Assembly: GCA_947650365.1 (NCBI GenBank)
Contig: CANTAL010000027.1
Span: forward strand, 620,001 to 684,000
Source: Chamaelirium japonicum
Lineage: Eukaryota > Streptophyta > Magnoliopsida > Liliales > Melanthiaceae
Reading direction: 5' to 3'
Length of the DNA stretch: 64,000 nucleotides
Shown: positions 14,801 through 31,746 of the stretch, piece by piece
How the letters are laid out: each line of letters begins with the position of its first letter
Numbering within the stretch: the stretch's first letter is position 1
Position numbers and translations under genes: made by a program
Notes under the pieces: generated by a model
Database searches by the model: none
Seen by the model: the letters and a program-made list of their open reading frames with translations, nothing else
Told to the model about the DNA's origin: nothing

Positions 14801-17800
14801 TCATACGATCCTGTATAATTCATTCGTACAATCCATTCTAATTCATTCGTACGAATGTATCCATTCTAATTCATTCGTACGATCCATTCTAATTCATTCG
14901 CTCGATCCATTCTAATTCATTCGCACAATCTATTCTAATTCATTCGTACGATCCATTCTATTTCATTCGTACGATCCATTCTTACTCATTCGAATGATCT
15001 ATTCTAATTCATTCGCACGAATGTATAGATTCTAATTCATTCATACGATCCATTCTAATTCATTTGCACGATCCATTCTAATTCATTCATACGATCCATT
15101 CTAATTCATTCATACGATCCATTCTAATTCATTCGCACAATCTATTCTAATTCATTCGTACGATCCATTCTAATTCATTAGCACGATCCATTCTAATTCA
15201 TTCGTACGGTCCATTCTATTTCATTCGTACGATCCATTCTTACTCATTCGTACGATCCATTCTAATTTATTCGCAAGATTGTATCTATTCTAATTCATTC
15301 GTATGATCCATTCTAATTTATTCGCACGATCCATTCCAATTCATTCATACGATCCATTCTAATTCATTCGTATGATCCATTCTAATTCATTCGCACGATC
15401 CATTCTAATTCATTCATACGATCCATTCTAATTCATTCATAAAATCCATTCCAATTCTTTCGCACGAATGTATCCATTCTAATTCATTCGTACGGTCCAC
15501 ACTAATTCCTTTGTATGATCCATTCTAATTCATTCGCACGAATGTATCCATTCTAATTCATTTGTACGATCCATTCGAATTCATTCATACGATCTATTCT
15601 AATTCATTCATACGATCCATTCTAATTCATTCGCACGAATATATCCATTCTAATTCATTCGTATGATCCATTCTAATTCATTCGCACAATCTATTCTAAT
15701 TCATTTGCACGATCCATTCTAATTCATTTTCACGATCCATTCTAATTCATTCATACAATCCATTCTAATTCTTTTGCACTAATGTATCCATTCTAATTCC
15801 TTCATACGATCCATTCTAATTCCTTCGTACGATCCATTCTATTTCATTCGTATGATCCATTCTAAATCCTTCGTACGATCCATTCTAATTCATTCCCATG
15901 AATGTATCCATTCTAATTCATACGTACGATCCATTCTAATTCATTCATACGATCCAATCTAATTCATTCCTACGATCCATTCTAATTCATTCGCACGAAT
16001 GTATCCATTCTAATTCATTCGTACGATCTATTCTAATTTATTCGCACAATCTATTCTAATTCATTCGTACGATCCATTCTAATTCATTAGCACGGTCCAT
16101 TCTAATTCGTTTGTACGATCCATTCTATTTCATTCGTACGATCCATTCTTACTTATTCGTACAATCCATTCTAATTCATTCGCATGAATGTATCCATTCT
16201 AATTCATTCGTACGATCCATTCTAATTCATTCGCACGATCCTTTCTAATTCATTCATACGATCCATTCAAATTCATTCGCAAGATCCATTCTAATTCATT
16301 CGTATGATCCATTCTAATTCATTCGCATGATCCATTCTAATTCATTCATACGATCTATTCTAATTCATTCATACAATCCATTCTAATTCTTTCGCACGAA
16401 TGTATCCATTCTAATTCATTCGTATGATCCACCCTAATTCCTTCATATGATCCATTCTAATTCATTCGCACGAATGTATCCATTCTAATTTATTCGTATG
16501 AATGTATCTATTCTAATTCATTCGTACGAATGTATCCATTCTAATTCATTCATACGATCCATTCTAATTCATTCGCACAATCCCATCTAATTCATTCGCA
16601 CGATCTATTCTAATTCATTCATACGATCCATTCTATTTCATTCGTACGATCTATTCTTACTCATTCGTACGATCCATTCTAATTCAATCGTACGAATGTA
16701 TCCATTCTAATTCATTCGTACGATCCATTCTAATTCATTCGCACGATCTATTCTAATTCATTCATACGATCCATTCTAATTCATTCGTACGATCCATTCT
16801 AATTCATTCGCACGATCCATTCTAATTCATTCATACGATCCATTCTAATTCATTCATACAATCCATTCTAATTCTTTCACACGAATGTATCCATTCTAAT
16901 TCATTCGTACGATCCACCCTAATTCCTTCGTATGATCCATTCTAATTCATTCGCATGAATGTATCCATTCTAATTCATTCGTAAGATTCATTCGAATTCT
17001 TTCATACGATCCATTCTAATTCATTCATACGATCCATTCTAATTGATTCACATGAATGTATCCATTCTAATTCATTCGTATGATCCATTCTAATTCATTC
17101 GCACAATCTATTCTAATTCATTCATACGGTCCATTCTAATTCATTCGCACGATCCATTCTAATTCATTTGTACGATCCATTCTAATTCATTCATACAATC
17201 CATTCTAATTCTTTTGCACGAATGTATCCATTCTAATTCATTTGTACGATCCATTCTAATTCCTTCATACGATCCATTATAATTCCTTCGTACGATCCAT
17301 TCTAATTCCTTCGTTCGATCCATTCTAATTCATTCTCACGAATGTATCCATTCTAAGTCATACGTACGATCCATTCTAATTCATTCATACGATCCAATAT
17401 AATTCATTCATACGATCCATTCTAATTCATTCGCACGAATGTATCCATTCTAATGCATTCTAATTCCTTCGTATGATCCATTCGTACGATCCATTCTAAT
17501 TCCTTCACACAAATATATCCATTCTAATTCATTCGTACGATTTATTCTAATTCATTCGCACAATCTATTCTAATTCATTCGTACGATCCATTCTAATTCA
17601 TTAGCACGATCGATTCTAATTCATTCGTACGATCCATTCTATTTCATTCGTACGATCCATTCTTACTCATTCGTACGATCCATTCTAATTCATTCACACG
17701 AATGTATCCTTTCTAATTCATTCGTCTGATCCATTCTAATTCATTCGCACGATCCATTCTAATTCATTCATACGATCTAATCTAATTCATTCGTACGATC

Positions 17801-20800
17801 CATTCTAATTCATTCGCACGATCCATTCTAATTCATTCATATGATCCATTCTAATTCATTCATACAATCCATTCTAATTCATTTGCACGATTGTATCCAT
17901 TATAATTCATTCGTACAATCCATTCTAATTCATTCATATAATCTATTCTAATTCATTCGTACGATCCATTCTAATTCATTAGCACGATCCATTCAAATTC
18001 ATTCGTACGATCCATTCTATTTCATTGCAACGATCCATTCTTACTCATTTGTACGACCCATTCTAATTCATTCGCACGAATGTATCCATTCTAATTCATT
18101 CGTACGATCCATTCTAATTCATTTGCACGATCCATTCTAATTCATTCACACGATCCATTCTAATTCATTCGTATGATCCATTCTAATTCATTCGTACGAT
18201 CCATTCTAATTCATTCGCACGATCTATTCTGATTCATTCGTACGATCCATTCTAATTCATTAGTACGATTCATTCTAATTCATTCGTACGATCCATTCTA
18301 TTTCATTCGTACGATCCATTCTTACTCATTCGTACGATCCATTCTAGTTTATTCGCACGAATGTGTCCATTCTAATTCATTCGTACGATCCATTCTAATT
18401 CATTCGCACGATCCATTCTAATTCATGCGTACGATCCATTCTAATTCATTCGTCTGATCCATTCTAATTCATTCGCACGATCCATTCTAATTCATTCACA
18501 CAATCCATTCTAATTCATTCATACAATCCTTTCTAATTCTTTCGCACGAATGTATTCATTGTAATTCATTCGTACGATCCACCCTAATTCCTTCGTATGA
18601 TCCATTCTAATTCATTCGAACGAATATATCCATTCTAATTCATTCGTACGATCCATTCGAATTAATTCAGACGATCCGTTCTAATTCATTCATACGATCC
18701 ATTCTAATTCATTCGTAAGAATGTATCCATTCTAATTCATTCGTATGATCCATTCTAATTCATTCGCACAATCTATTCTAATTTATTCGTACGATCCATT
18801 CTAATTCATTAGCACGATCCATTCTAATTCATTCTTATGATCCATTCTATTTCATTCGTACGATCCATTCTTACGTATTCGTACGATCCATTCTAATTCA
18901 TTTGCACGAATGTATCCATTCTAATTCATTCGTACGATCCATTCTAATTCATTCGCACGATCCATTCTAATTCATTCGTACGATCCATTCTAATTCATTC
19001 CTACGAACCATTCTAATTCATTCGCACGATCCATTCTAATTCATTAATACGATCCATTCTAATTCATTCATACAATCTATTCTAATTCTTTCGCACGAAT
19101 GTATCGATTCTAATTCATTCGTACAATCCACCCTAATTCGTTCGTATGATCCATTCTAATTCATTCGCACGAATGTATCTATTCTAATTCATTTGTACGA
19201 TCCATTCGAATTCATTCATACGATCCATTCTAATTCATTCATACGATCCATTCTAATTCATTCGTACGAATGTATCCATTCAAATTCATTCGTACAATCC
19301 ATTCTAATTCATTCGCACAACCTATTCTAATTCATTCGTACGATCCATTCTAATACATTCGCACGATCCATTCTAATTCATTTGTACGATCCATTCTAAT
19401 TCATTCATACAATCCATTCTAATTCTTTTGCACGAATGTATCCATTCTAATTTATTCGTACGATCCATTCTAATTCCTTCATACGATCCATTCTAATTCC
19501 TTCGTATGATCCATTCTATTTCCTTCGTTCGATCCATTCTAATTCATTCCCATGACTGTATCCATTCTAATTCATACGTACATTCTATTCTAATTCATTC
19601 ATACGATCCAATCTAATGTATCGCATGAATGTATCCATTCTAATTCCTTCGTACGATCCATTCGTACGATACATTCTAATTCCTTCGCACGAATGTATCC
19701 ATTCTAATTCATTCGTATGATCCATTCGAATTCATTCGCATAATCTATTCTAATTCATTCGTACGATCCATTCTATTTCATTCGTACGATCCATTCTTAC
19801 TCATTCGTACGATCCATTCTAATTCATTCGCACGAATATATCCTTTCTAATTCATTCGTACGATCTATTCTAATTCATTCGCACGATCCATTCTAATTCA
19901 TTCATACGATCCATTCTAATTCATTCGTATGATCCATTCTAATTCATTCGCACGATCTATTCTAATTCATTCATACGATCCATTCTAATTCATTCATACG
20001 ATCCATTCTAATTCATTCGCACGAATGTATCCATTCTAATTCATTCGTACGATCCATTCTAATTTATTCGCACGATCCATTCTAATTCATTCATATGATC
20101 CAGTCGAATTCATTCGTACGATCCATTCAAATTCAATCGTACGAATGTATCCATTCTAATTCATTCGTACGATCCATTCTAATTCATTCGCACGATCCAT
20201 TCTAATTCATTCATACGATCCATTCAATTTCATTCGTACGATCCATTCTTACTCATTCGTATGATCCATTCAAATTCATACGTACGATCCATTCTAATTC
20301 ATTCGTACGATCCATTCTAATTCGTTCGCACAATCTATTCTAATTCATTCGTACGATCCATTCTAATTCATTAGCACGATCCATTCTAATTCATTCGTAC
20401 GATCCATTCTATTTCAATCGTACGATCCATTCTTACTCATTCGTACGATCCATTCTAATTCATTCGCACGAATGAATCCATTCTAATTCATTCGCATGAT
20501 CCATTCTAATTCATTCGTACGATCCATTCTAATTCATTCGCACGATCCATTCTAATTCATTCGCACGATCCATTCTAATTCATTCATACGATCCATTCTA
20601 ATTCATTCGCACGAATGTATCCATTCTAATTCATTCGTACGATACATTCTAATTTATTCGCACGATCCATTCTAATTCATTCATACGATCCTGTATAATT
20701 CATTCGTACAATCCATTCTAATTCATTCGTACGAATGTATCCATTCTAATTCATTCGTACGATCCATTCTAATTCATTCGCTCGATCCAATCTAATTCAT

Positions 20801-23800
20801 TCGCACGATCCATTCTAATTCATTCGTACGATCAATTTTATTTCATTCGTACGATCCATTCTTACTCATTCGTACAATCCATTCTAATTCATTCGCATGA
20901 ATGTATCCATTCTAATTCATTCGTACGATCCATTCTAATTCATTCGCACGATCTATTCTAATTAATTCATACGATCCATTCTAATTCATTCGTACGATCC
21001 ATTCCAATTCATTTGCACGATCTATTCTAATTTATTCATACGATCCATTCTAATTCATTCATACAATCCATTCTAATTCTTTCGCACGAATATATCCATT
21101 CTAATTCATTCGTACGATCCACCCTAATTCCTTCGTATGATCCATTCTAATTTATTTGCATGAATGTATCCATTCTAATTCATTCGTACGGTCCATTCAA
21201 ATTCATTCATACGATCCATTTTAATTCATTCATACGATCCATTCTAATTCATTAGCACGAATGTATCCATTCTAATTCATTTGTACGATCCTTTCTAATT
21301 CATTCGCATAATGTATTCTAATTCATTCGTACGATCCATTCTAATTCATTCGCACGATCCATTCTAATTCATTTGCACGATCCATTCTAACTCATTCATA
21401 AAGTCCATTCTAATTCTTTTGCACGAATGTATCCATTCTAATTCATTCGTACGATCCATTCTAATTCCTTCGTACGATCCATTCTAATTCCTTCGTACTA
21501 TCCATTCTATTTCATTCGTATGATCCATTCTAATTCCTTTGTACGATCCATTCTAATTCATTCCCATGAATGTATCCATTCTAATTTATACGTACGATCC
21601 ATTCTAATTCATTCATACGATCCAATCTAATTCATTCATACGATCAATTCTAATTCATTCGCACGAATGTATCCATTCTAATTCATTCGTACGATCCATT
21701 CTAATTCATTCGCAATATCTTTTCTAATTCATTCGTGCGAACCATTTTAATTCATTAGCCTGATCCATTCTAATTCATTCGTACGATCCATTCTATTTCA
21801 TTCGTACGATCCATTTTTACTCATTCATACGATCCATTCTAATTCATTCGCACGAATGTATCCATTCTAATTCATTCGTACGATCCATTCTAATTCATTC
21901 GCACGATCCATTCTAATTCATTCATACGATCCATTCTAATTCATTTGTACGATCCATTCTAATTCATTCGCACAATCTATTCTAATTCATTCGTACGATC
22001 CATTCTAATTCGTTGGGACGATCCATTCTAATTCATTTGTACGATCCATTCTATTTCATTCATACGATCCTTTCTTACTCATTCGTACGATCCATTCTAA
22101 TTCATTCGCACGAATGTATCCATTCTAATTCATTCGTATGATCCATTCTAATTCATTTGCACGATCTATTCTAATTCATTCATACGATCCATTCTAATTC
22201 ATTCTTACGATCCATTCTAATTCATTTGCACGATTCATTCTAATTCATTCATATGATCCATTCTAATTCATTCGTTCAATCCATTCTAATTCTTTCGCAC
22301 GAATGTATCCATTCTAATTCATTCGTACGATCCACCCTAAATCCTTCGTATGATCTATTCTAAATCATTCGAACGAATGTACCCATTCTAATTCATTCGT
22401 ACGATCCATTATAATTCATTCATACGATCCATTCTAATTTATTCGCACGAATGTATCCATTCTAATTCATTCGTACGATCCATTCTAATTCATTCGCACA
22501 ATCTATTCTAATTCATTCGTACGATCCATTCTAATTCATTTACACGATCCATTCTAATTCATTCATACAATTCATTCTAATTCTTTTGCACTAGTGTATC
22601 CACTCTAATTCATTCGTACAATCCATTCTAATTCCTTCGTACGATCCATTCTAATTCATTCGTACGATCCATTCTATTTCATTCGTATGATCCATTCTAA
22701 CACCTTCGTACGATCCATTCTAATTCATTCCCATGAATGTATCCATTCTAATTCATACATACGATCCATTCTAATTCATTCATACGATCCAATCTAATTC
22801 ATTCATAAGATCCATTCTAATTCATTCGCACGAATGTATCCATTCTAATTCATTCGTACGATCCATTCTAATTCATTCACACAATCTATTCTAATTCATT
22901 CGTACGATCCATTCTAATTCATTGGCACGATCCATTCTAATTCTTTCGTACGATCCATTCTATTTCATTCGTACGATCAATTCTTACTCATTCGTACGAT
23001 CCATTCTAATTCATTTGCACGAATGTATCCTTTCTAATTCATTCGTACGACCCATTCTAATTCATTCGCATGATCCATTCTAATTCATTCGTACGATCCA
23101 TTCTAATTCATTCGTACGATCCATTCTAATTCATTCGCACGATCCATTCTAATTCATTCATACGATCCATTCTAATTCATGCACATGAATGTATCCATTC
23201 TAATTCATTCGTACGATCCATTCTAATTCATTCGCACAATCTATTCAAATTCATTCGTACGATCCATTCTAATTCATTAGCACGATCCATTCTAATTCAT
23301 TCGTACGATTCATTCTATTTCAATCGTACGATCCATTCTTACTCATTCGTACGATCCATTCTAATTCATTCGTACGAATGTATCCATTCTAATTCATTCG
23401 TACGATCCATTCTAATTCATTCGCACGATCCATTCTAATTCATTCGTACGATCCATTCTAATTAATTCGCACAATCTATTCTAATTTATTCGTACGATCC
23501 ATTCTAATTCATTAGCACGATCCATTCTAATTCATTCGTACAATCCATTCTATTTTATTCATACGATCCATTCGTACTCATTCGTACGATCCATTCTAAT
23601 TCATTCGCACGAATGTATCCATTCTAATTCATTCGTACGATCCATTCTAATTCATTCGCACGATCCATTCTAATTCATTCATACGATTCATTCTAATTCA
23701 TTCGTACGATCCATTCTAATTCATTCGCACGATCTATTCTAATTCATTCATACGATCCATTCTAATTCATTCATACAATCCATTCTAATTCTTTCGCACG

Positions 23801-26800
23801 AATGTATCCATTCTAATTCATTCGTACAATCCACCCTAATTTGATCCATTCTAATTCATTCGCACGAATGTATCCATTCTAATTCATTCGTACGATCCAT
23901 TCGAATGCATTCATACGATCCATTCTAATTTATTCATACGATCCATTCTAATTCATTCGCACGAATGTATCCATTCTAATTCGTTTGTACGATCCTTTCA
24001 AATTCATTCGCACAATCTATTCTAATTCATTCGTACGATCCATTCTAATTCATTCACACGATCCATTCTAATTCATTTGTACGATCCATTCTAATTCATT
24101 CATACAATCCATTCTAATTCTTTTGCACGAATGTATCCATTCTAATTCATTCGTACGATCCATTCTAATTCCTTCATACGATCCATTCTAATTCCTTCGT
24201 ATGATCCATTCTAATTCCTTTGTTCGATCCATTCCAATTCATTCCCATGACTGTATCCATTTTAATTCATACGTACGATCCATTCTAATTCATTCATACG
24301 ATCCAATCTAATTCATTCATACGATCCATTCTAATTCATTCGCACGAATGTATCCATTCTAATTCATTCTAATTCCTTCGTACGATCCATTCGTACGATA
24401 CATTCTAATTCCTTCGCACGAATGTATCCATTCTAATTCATCCGTATGATCCATTCGAATTCATTCGCACAATCTATTCTAATTCATTCGTACGATCCAT
24501 TCTAATTCATTAGCACGATCCATTCTAATTCTTTCGTAAGAACCATTCTATTTCATTCGTACGATCTATTCTAATTAATTCGCACGATCCATTCTAATTC
24601 ATTCATACGATCCATTCTAATTCATTCGTACGATCCTTTCTAATTCATTCGCACGATCCATTCTAATTCATTCATACGATCCATTCTAATTTATTCATAC
24701 GATCCATTCTAATTCATTCGCACGAATGTATCCCTTCTAATTCATTCGTACCATCCATTCTAATTCATTCGTACGATCCATTCTAATTCATTCATACGAT
24801 CCAGTCTAATTCATTCGTACGATCCATTCTAATTCATTCGTATGAATGTACCCATTCTAATTCATTCGTATGATCCATTCTAATTCATTCGCACGATCCA
24901 ATCTAATTCATTCGAACGATCCATTCTAATTCATTCATACGATCCATTCAATTTCATTCGTACGATCCATTCTTACTCATTCGTACGATCCATTCAAATT
25001 CATACGTACAATCCATTGTAATTCATTCGTACGATCCATTCTAATTCGTTCGCACAATCTATTCTAATTCATTCGTACGATCCATTCTAATTGATTAGCA
25101 CGATTCATTGTAATTCATTCGTACGATCCATTCTATTTCGTTCGTACGATCCATTCTTACTCATTCGTACGATCCATTCTAATTCATTCGCATGAATGTA
25201 TCCATTCTAATTCATTCATACATTCCATTTTAATTCATTCACACGATCCATTCTAATTCATTCGTATGATCCATTCTAATTCATTCGCACGATCCATTCT
25301 AATTCATTCATACGATCCATTCTAATTCAATCATACGATCCATTCTAATTCATTCGCACGAATGTATCCATTCAAATTCATTTGTACGATCCATTCTAAT
25401 TCATTCGCACGATCCATTCTAATTCATTCATACGATCAAGTCTAATTCATTCGTACGATCCATTCTAATTCATTCGTACGAATGTATCCATTCTAATTCA
25501 TTCGTGCGATCCATTCTAATTCATTCGCACGATCCAATCTAATTCATTCGCACGATCCATTCTAATTCATTCGTACGATCCATTCTATTTCATTCGTACG
25601 ATCCATTCTAATTCATTCGCATGAATGTATCCATTCTATTTCAATCGTATGATCCATTCTAATTCATTCGCACGATCTATTCTAATTTATTCATACGATC
25701 CATTCTAATTCATTCGTACGATCCATTCTAATTCATTCGCACGATCTATTCTAATTCATTCCTACGATCCATTCTAATTCATTCATATAATCCATTCTAA
25801 TTCTTTCGCACGAATGTATCCATTCTAATTCATTCGTACGATCCATCCTAATTCCTTCTTATGATCCATTCTAATTTATTCGCATGAATGTATCCATTCT
25901 AATTCATTCGTACGATCCATTCGAATTCATTCATACGATCCATTTTAATTCAGTCATACGATCCATTCTAATTCATTCGCAAGAATGTATCCATTTTAAT
26001 TCATTCGTACGATCCATTCTAATTCCTTCCTACGATCCATTCTAATTCATTCCCATGAATGTATCCATTCTAATTTATACGTACGATCCATTCTAATTCA
26101 TGCATACGATCCAATCTAATTCATTCATACGATCCATTCTAAGTCATTCACACGAATGTATCCATTCTAATTCATTCGTACGATCCATTCTAATTCATTC
26201 GCAATATCTTTTCTAATTCATTCGTACGATCCATTTTAATTCATTAGCCTGATCCATTCTAATTCATTCGTACGATCTATTCTATTTCATTCGTACGATC
26301 CATTCTTACTCACTCATACGATCCATTCTAATTCATTCGCACGAATGTATCCATTCTAATTCATTCGTACGATCCATTCTAATTCATTCGCACGATCCAT
26401 TCTAATTCATTCATACGATCCATTCTAATTCATTCGCACGATCCAATCTAATTCATTCGCACGATCCATTCGATTTCATTCGTACGATCCATTCTATTTC
26501 ATTCGTACGATCCATTCTTACTCATTCGTACGATCCATTCTAATTCATTCGCATGAATGTATCCATTCTAATTCAATCGTATGATCCATTCTAATTCATT
26601 CGAACGATCTATTCTAATTCATTCATACGATCCATTCTAATTCATTCGTACGATCCATTCTAATTCATTCGCACGATCTATTCTAATTCATTCCTACGAT
26701 CCATTCTAATTCATTCATACAATCCATTCTAATTCTTTCGCACGAATGTATCCATTCTAATTCATTCGTACGATCCACCCTAATTCCTTCGTATGATCCA

Positions 26801-29800
26801 TTCTAATTTATTCGCATGAATGTATTAATTCTAATTCATTCGTACGATCCATTCGAATTCATTCATACGATCCATTTTAATTCATTCATACGATCCATTC
26901 TAATTCATTCGCACGAATGTATCCATTCTAATTCATTCGTACGATCCATTCTAATTCATTCGCACAATGTATTCTAATTCATTCGTACGATCCATTCTAA
27001 TTCATTCGCAAGATCCATTCTAATTCATTTGCACGATCCATTCTAATTCATTCATACAGTCCATTCTAATTCTTTTTCACGAATGTATCCATTCTAATTC
27101 ATTCGTATGATCCATTCTAATTCCTTCGTACGATCTATTCTAATTCCTTCGTACGAACCATTCTAATTCCTTCCTACGATCCATTCTAATTCCTTCGTAC
27201 GATCCATTCTAATTCATTCCCATGAATGTATCCAGTATAATTTATACGTACGATCCATTCTAATTCATTCATACGATCCAATCTAATTCATTCATACGAT
27301 CCATTCTAATTCATTAACACGAATGTATCCATTCTAATTCATTCCTACGATCCATTCTAATTCATTCGCACTATCTTTTCTAATTCGTTCGTACGATCCA
27401 TTTTAATTCATTAGCCTGATCCATTCTAATTCATTCGTACGATCCATTCTATTTCATTCGTACGATCCATTCTTACTCATTCATACGATCCATTCTAATT
27501 CAGTCGCACGAATGTATCCATTCTAATTCATTCGTACGATCCATTCTAATTCATTCGCACGATCCATTCTAATTCATTCATACGATCCATTCTAATTCAT
27601 TTGTACGATCCATTCTAATTCATTCGCACAATCTATCCTAATTCATTCGTACGATCCATTCTAATTTGTTAGCACGATCCATTCTAATTCATTCGTACGA
27701 TCCATTCTATTTCATTCGTACGATTAATTTTTACTCATTCGTCCGATCCATTCTAATTCATTCGCACGAATGTATCCATTCTAATTCATTCGTATGATCT
27801 ATTCTAATTCATTTGCACGATCTATTCTAATTCATTCATACGATTCATTCTAATTCATTCTTACGATTCATTCTAATTCATTTGCACGATCCATTCTAAT
27901 TCATTCATATGATCCTTTCTAATTCATTCGTACAATCCATTCTAATTCTTTCGCACGAATGTATCCATTCTAATTCATTCGTACGATCCACCCTAATTCC
28001 TTCGTATGATCCATTCTAATTCATTCGAACGAATGTATCCATTCTAATTCATTCGTACGATCCATTATAATTCATTCATACGATCCATTCTAATTCATTC
28101 GCACGAATGTATCCATTCTAATTCATTCGTACGATCCATTCTAATTCATTCATACAATCCACTCTAATTCTTTTGCAGAAATGTATCCATTCTAATTTAT
28201 TCGTACGATCCATTCTAATTCCTTCGTATGATCTATTCTAATTCCTTCGTACGACCCATTCTATTTTATTCGTATGATCCATTCTAATTCCTTCGTACGA
28301 TCCATTCTAATTCATTCGCAAGAATGTATCCATTCTAATTCATACGTACGATCCATTCTAATTCATTCATACGATCCAATCTAATTCATTCATAAGATCC
28401 ATTCTAATTCATTCGCACGAATGTATCCATTCTAATTCATTCGTACGATCCATTCTAATTCATTCACACAATCTATTCTAATTCATTCGTACGATCCATT
28501 ATAATTCATTAGCATGATCCATTCTAATTCTTTCGTATGATCCATTCTATTTCATTCGTACGATCCATTCTTACTCATTCGTACGATCCATTCTAATTCA
28601 TTCGCATGAATGTATCCTTTCTAATTCATTCGTACGACCCATTCTAATTCATTCGCATGATCCATTCTAATTCATTCATACGATCCATTCTAATTCATTC
28701 GCACGATCCATTCTAATTCATTCATACGATCCATTCTAATTCATTCATACGATCCATTCTAATTCATTCACATGAATGTATCTATTCTAATTCATTCGTA
28801 CGATCCATTCTAATTCATTCGTACAATCTATTCAAATTCATTCATACGATCCATTCTAATTCATTAGCACGATCCTTTCTAATTCATTCATACGATCCAT
28901 TATATTTCAATCGTACAATCCATTCTAATTCATTCATACGATCCATTCTAATTCATTCGTACGATCCACTCTAATTCATTCGCACAGACTATTCTAATTT
29001 ATTCGTACGATCCATTCTAATTCATTAGCACGACATTCTAATTCATTCGTAAGATCCATTCTATTTCATTCATACGATCCATTCGTACTTATTCGTACGA
29101 TCCATTCTAATTCATTCGCACGAATGTATCCATTCAAATTCATTCGTACGATCCATTCTAATTCATTCGCACGATCCATTCTAATTCATTCATACGATCC
29201 ATTCTAATTCATTTGTACGATCCATTCTAATTCATTCGCACGATCCATTCTAATTCATTCATACGATCCATTCTAATTCATTCATACAATCCATTTTAAT
29301 TCTTTCGCACGAATGTATCCATTCTAATTCATTCGTACAATCCACCCAAATTCCTTCGTATGATCCATTCTAATTCATTTGCACGAATGTATCCATTCTA
29401 ATTCATTCGTACGATCCATTAGAATTCATTCATACGATCCATTCTAATTTATTCATACGATCCATTCTAATTCATTCGCACGAATGTATCCATTCTAATT
29501 CATTCGTACGATCCATTCTAATTCATTCGCACAATCTATTCTAATTCATTCGTACGATCCATTCTAATTTATTCGCACGATCCATTCTAATTCATTTGTA
29601 CGATCCATTCTAATTCATTCATACAATCCATTCTAATTGTTTTGCACGAATGTATCCATTCTAATTCATTCGTACGATCCATTCTAATTTCTTCATACGA
29701 TCCATTCTAATTCCTTCGTATGATCTATTCTAATTCTTTCGTTCGATCAATTCTAATTCATTCCCATGAATGTATCCATTCTAGTTCATACGTACGATCC

Positions 29801-31746
29801 ATTCTAATTCATTCATACAATCCAATCTAATTCATTCATACGATCCATTCTAATTCATTCGCACGAATGTATCCATTCTAATTCATTCTAATTCCTTCGT
29901 ACGATCCATTCGTACGATACATTCTAATTCCTTCGGACGAATGTATCCATTCTAATTCATCCGTATGATCCATTCGAATTCATTCGCACAATCTATTCTA
30001 ATTTATTCGTACGATCCATTCTAATTCATTAGCACGATCCATTCTAATTCATTCGTATGAACCATTCTATTTCATTCGTACGATCCATTCTAATTCATTC
30101 GCATGATCCATTCTAATTCATTCGTACGATCCATTCTAATTCATTCGCACGATCCATTCTAATTCATTCATACGATCCATTATAATTTATTCATACGATC
30201 CATTCTAATTCATTCGCACGAATGTATCCATTCTAATTCGTTCATACGATCCATTCTAATTCATTCGCACGATCCAATCTAATTCATTTGAACGATCCAT
30301 TCTAATTCATTCATACGATCCATTCAATTTCATTCGTACGATCCATTCTTACTCATTCGTACGATCCATTCAAATTCATACGTACAATCCATTCTAATTC
30401 ATTCGTACGATCCATTCTAATTCGTTCACACAATCTATTCTAATTCATTCGTACGATCCATTCTAATTCATTAGCACGATTCATTCTAATTCATTCGTAC
30501 GATGCATTCTATTTCATTCGTACGATCCATTCTTACTCATTCGTACGATCCATTCTAATTCATTCGCACTAATGTATCCATTCTAATTCATTCATACATT
30601 CCATTCTAATTCATTCGCATGATCCATTCTAATTCATTCGTACGATCCATTCTAATTCATTCGTACGATCCAATCTAATTCATTCGCATGATCCATTCTA
30701 ATTCATTCGCACGATCCATTCTAATTCATTCATATGATCCATTCTAATTCATTCATACGATCCATGCTAATTCATTCGCACGAATGTATCCATTCTAATT
30801 CATTCGTACGATCCATTCTAATTCATTCGCACGATCCATTCCAATTCATTCATACAATCCAGTCTAATTCATTCGTACGATCCATTCTAATTCATTCGTA
30901 CGAATGTATCCATTCTAATTCATTCGTGCGATCCATTCTAATTCATTCGCACGATCCAATCTAATTCATCCGCACGATCCATTCTAATTCATTCGTACGA
31001 TCCATTCTATTTCATTCGTACGATCCATTCTTACTCATTCGTACGATCCATTCTAATTCATTCGCATGAATATATCCATTCTAATTCATTCCTATGATCC
31101 ATTCAAATTCATTCGAATGATCTATTCTAATTCATTCATACGATCCATTCTAATTCATTCGTACGATCCATTCTAATTCATTCGCACGATCTATTCTAAT
31201 TCATTCATACGATCCATTCTAATTCATTCATACAATCCATTCTAATTCTTTCGCACGAATGTATCCATTCTAATTCATTCGTACGATCCATTCTAATTCA
31301 TTCGCACAATCTATTCTAATTCATTCGTACGATCCATTCTAATTCATTCGCACGATCCTTTATATTTCATTTATACGATCAATTCTAATTCATTCATACA
31401 ATCCATTCTAATTCTTTTGCACGAATGTATCCATTCTAATTCATTCGTACGATCCATTCTAATTCCTTCATACGATCCATTCTAATTCCTTTGTATGATC
31501 CATTCTAATTCCTTCGTTCGATCCATTCTAATTCATTCCCATGAATGTATCCATTCTAATTCATACATACGACCCATTCTAATTCATTCATACGATCCAA
31601 TCTAATTCACTCATACGATCCATTCTAATTCATTCGCACGAATGTATCCATTCTAATTCATTCTAATTCCTTCGTACGATCCATTCGTATGATACATTCT
31701 AATTCCTTCGCACAAATGTATCCATTCTAATTCATTCGTACGATCC

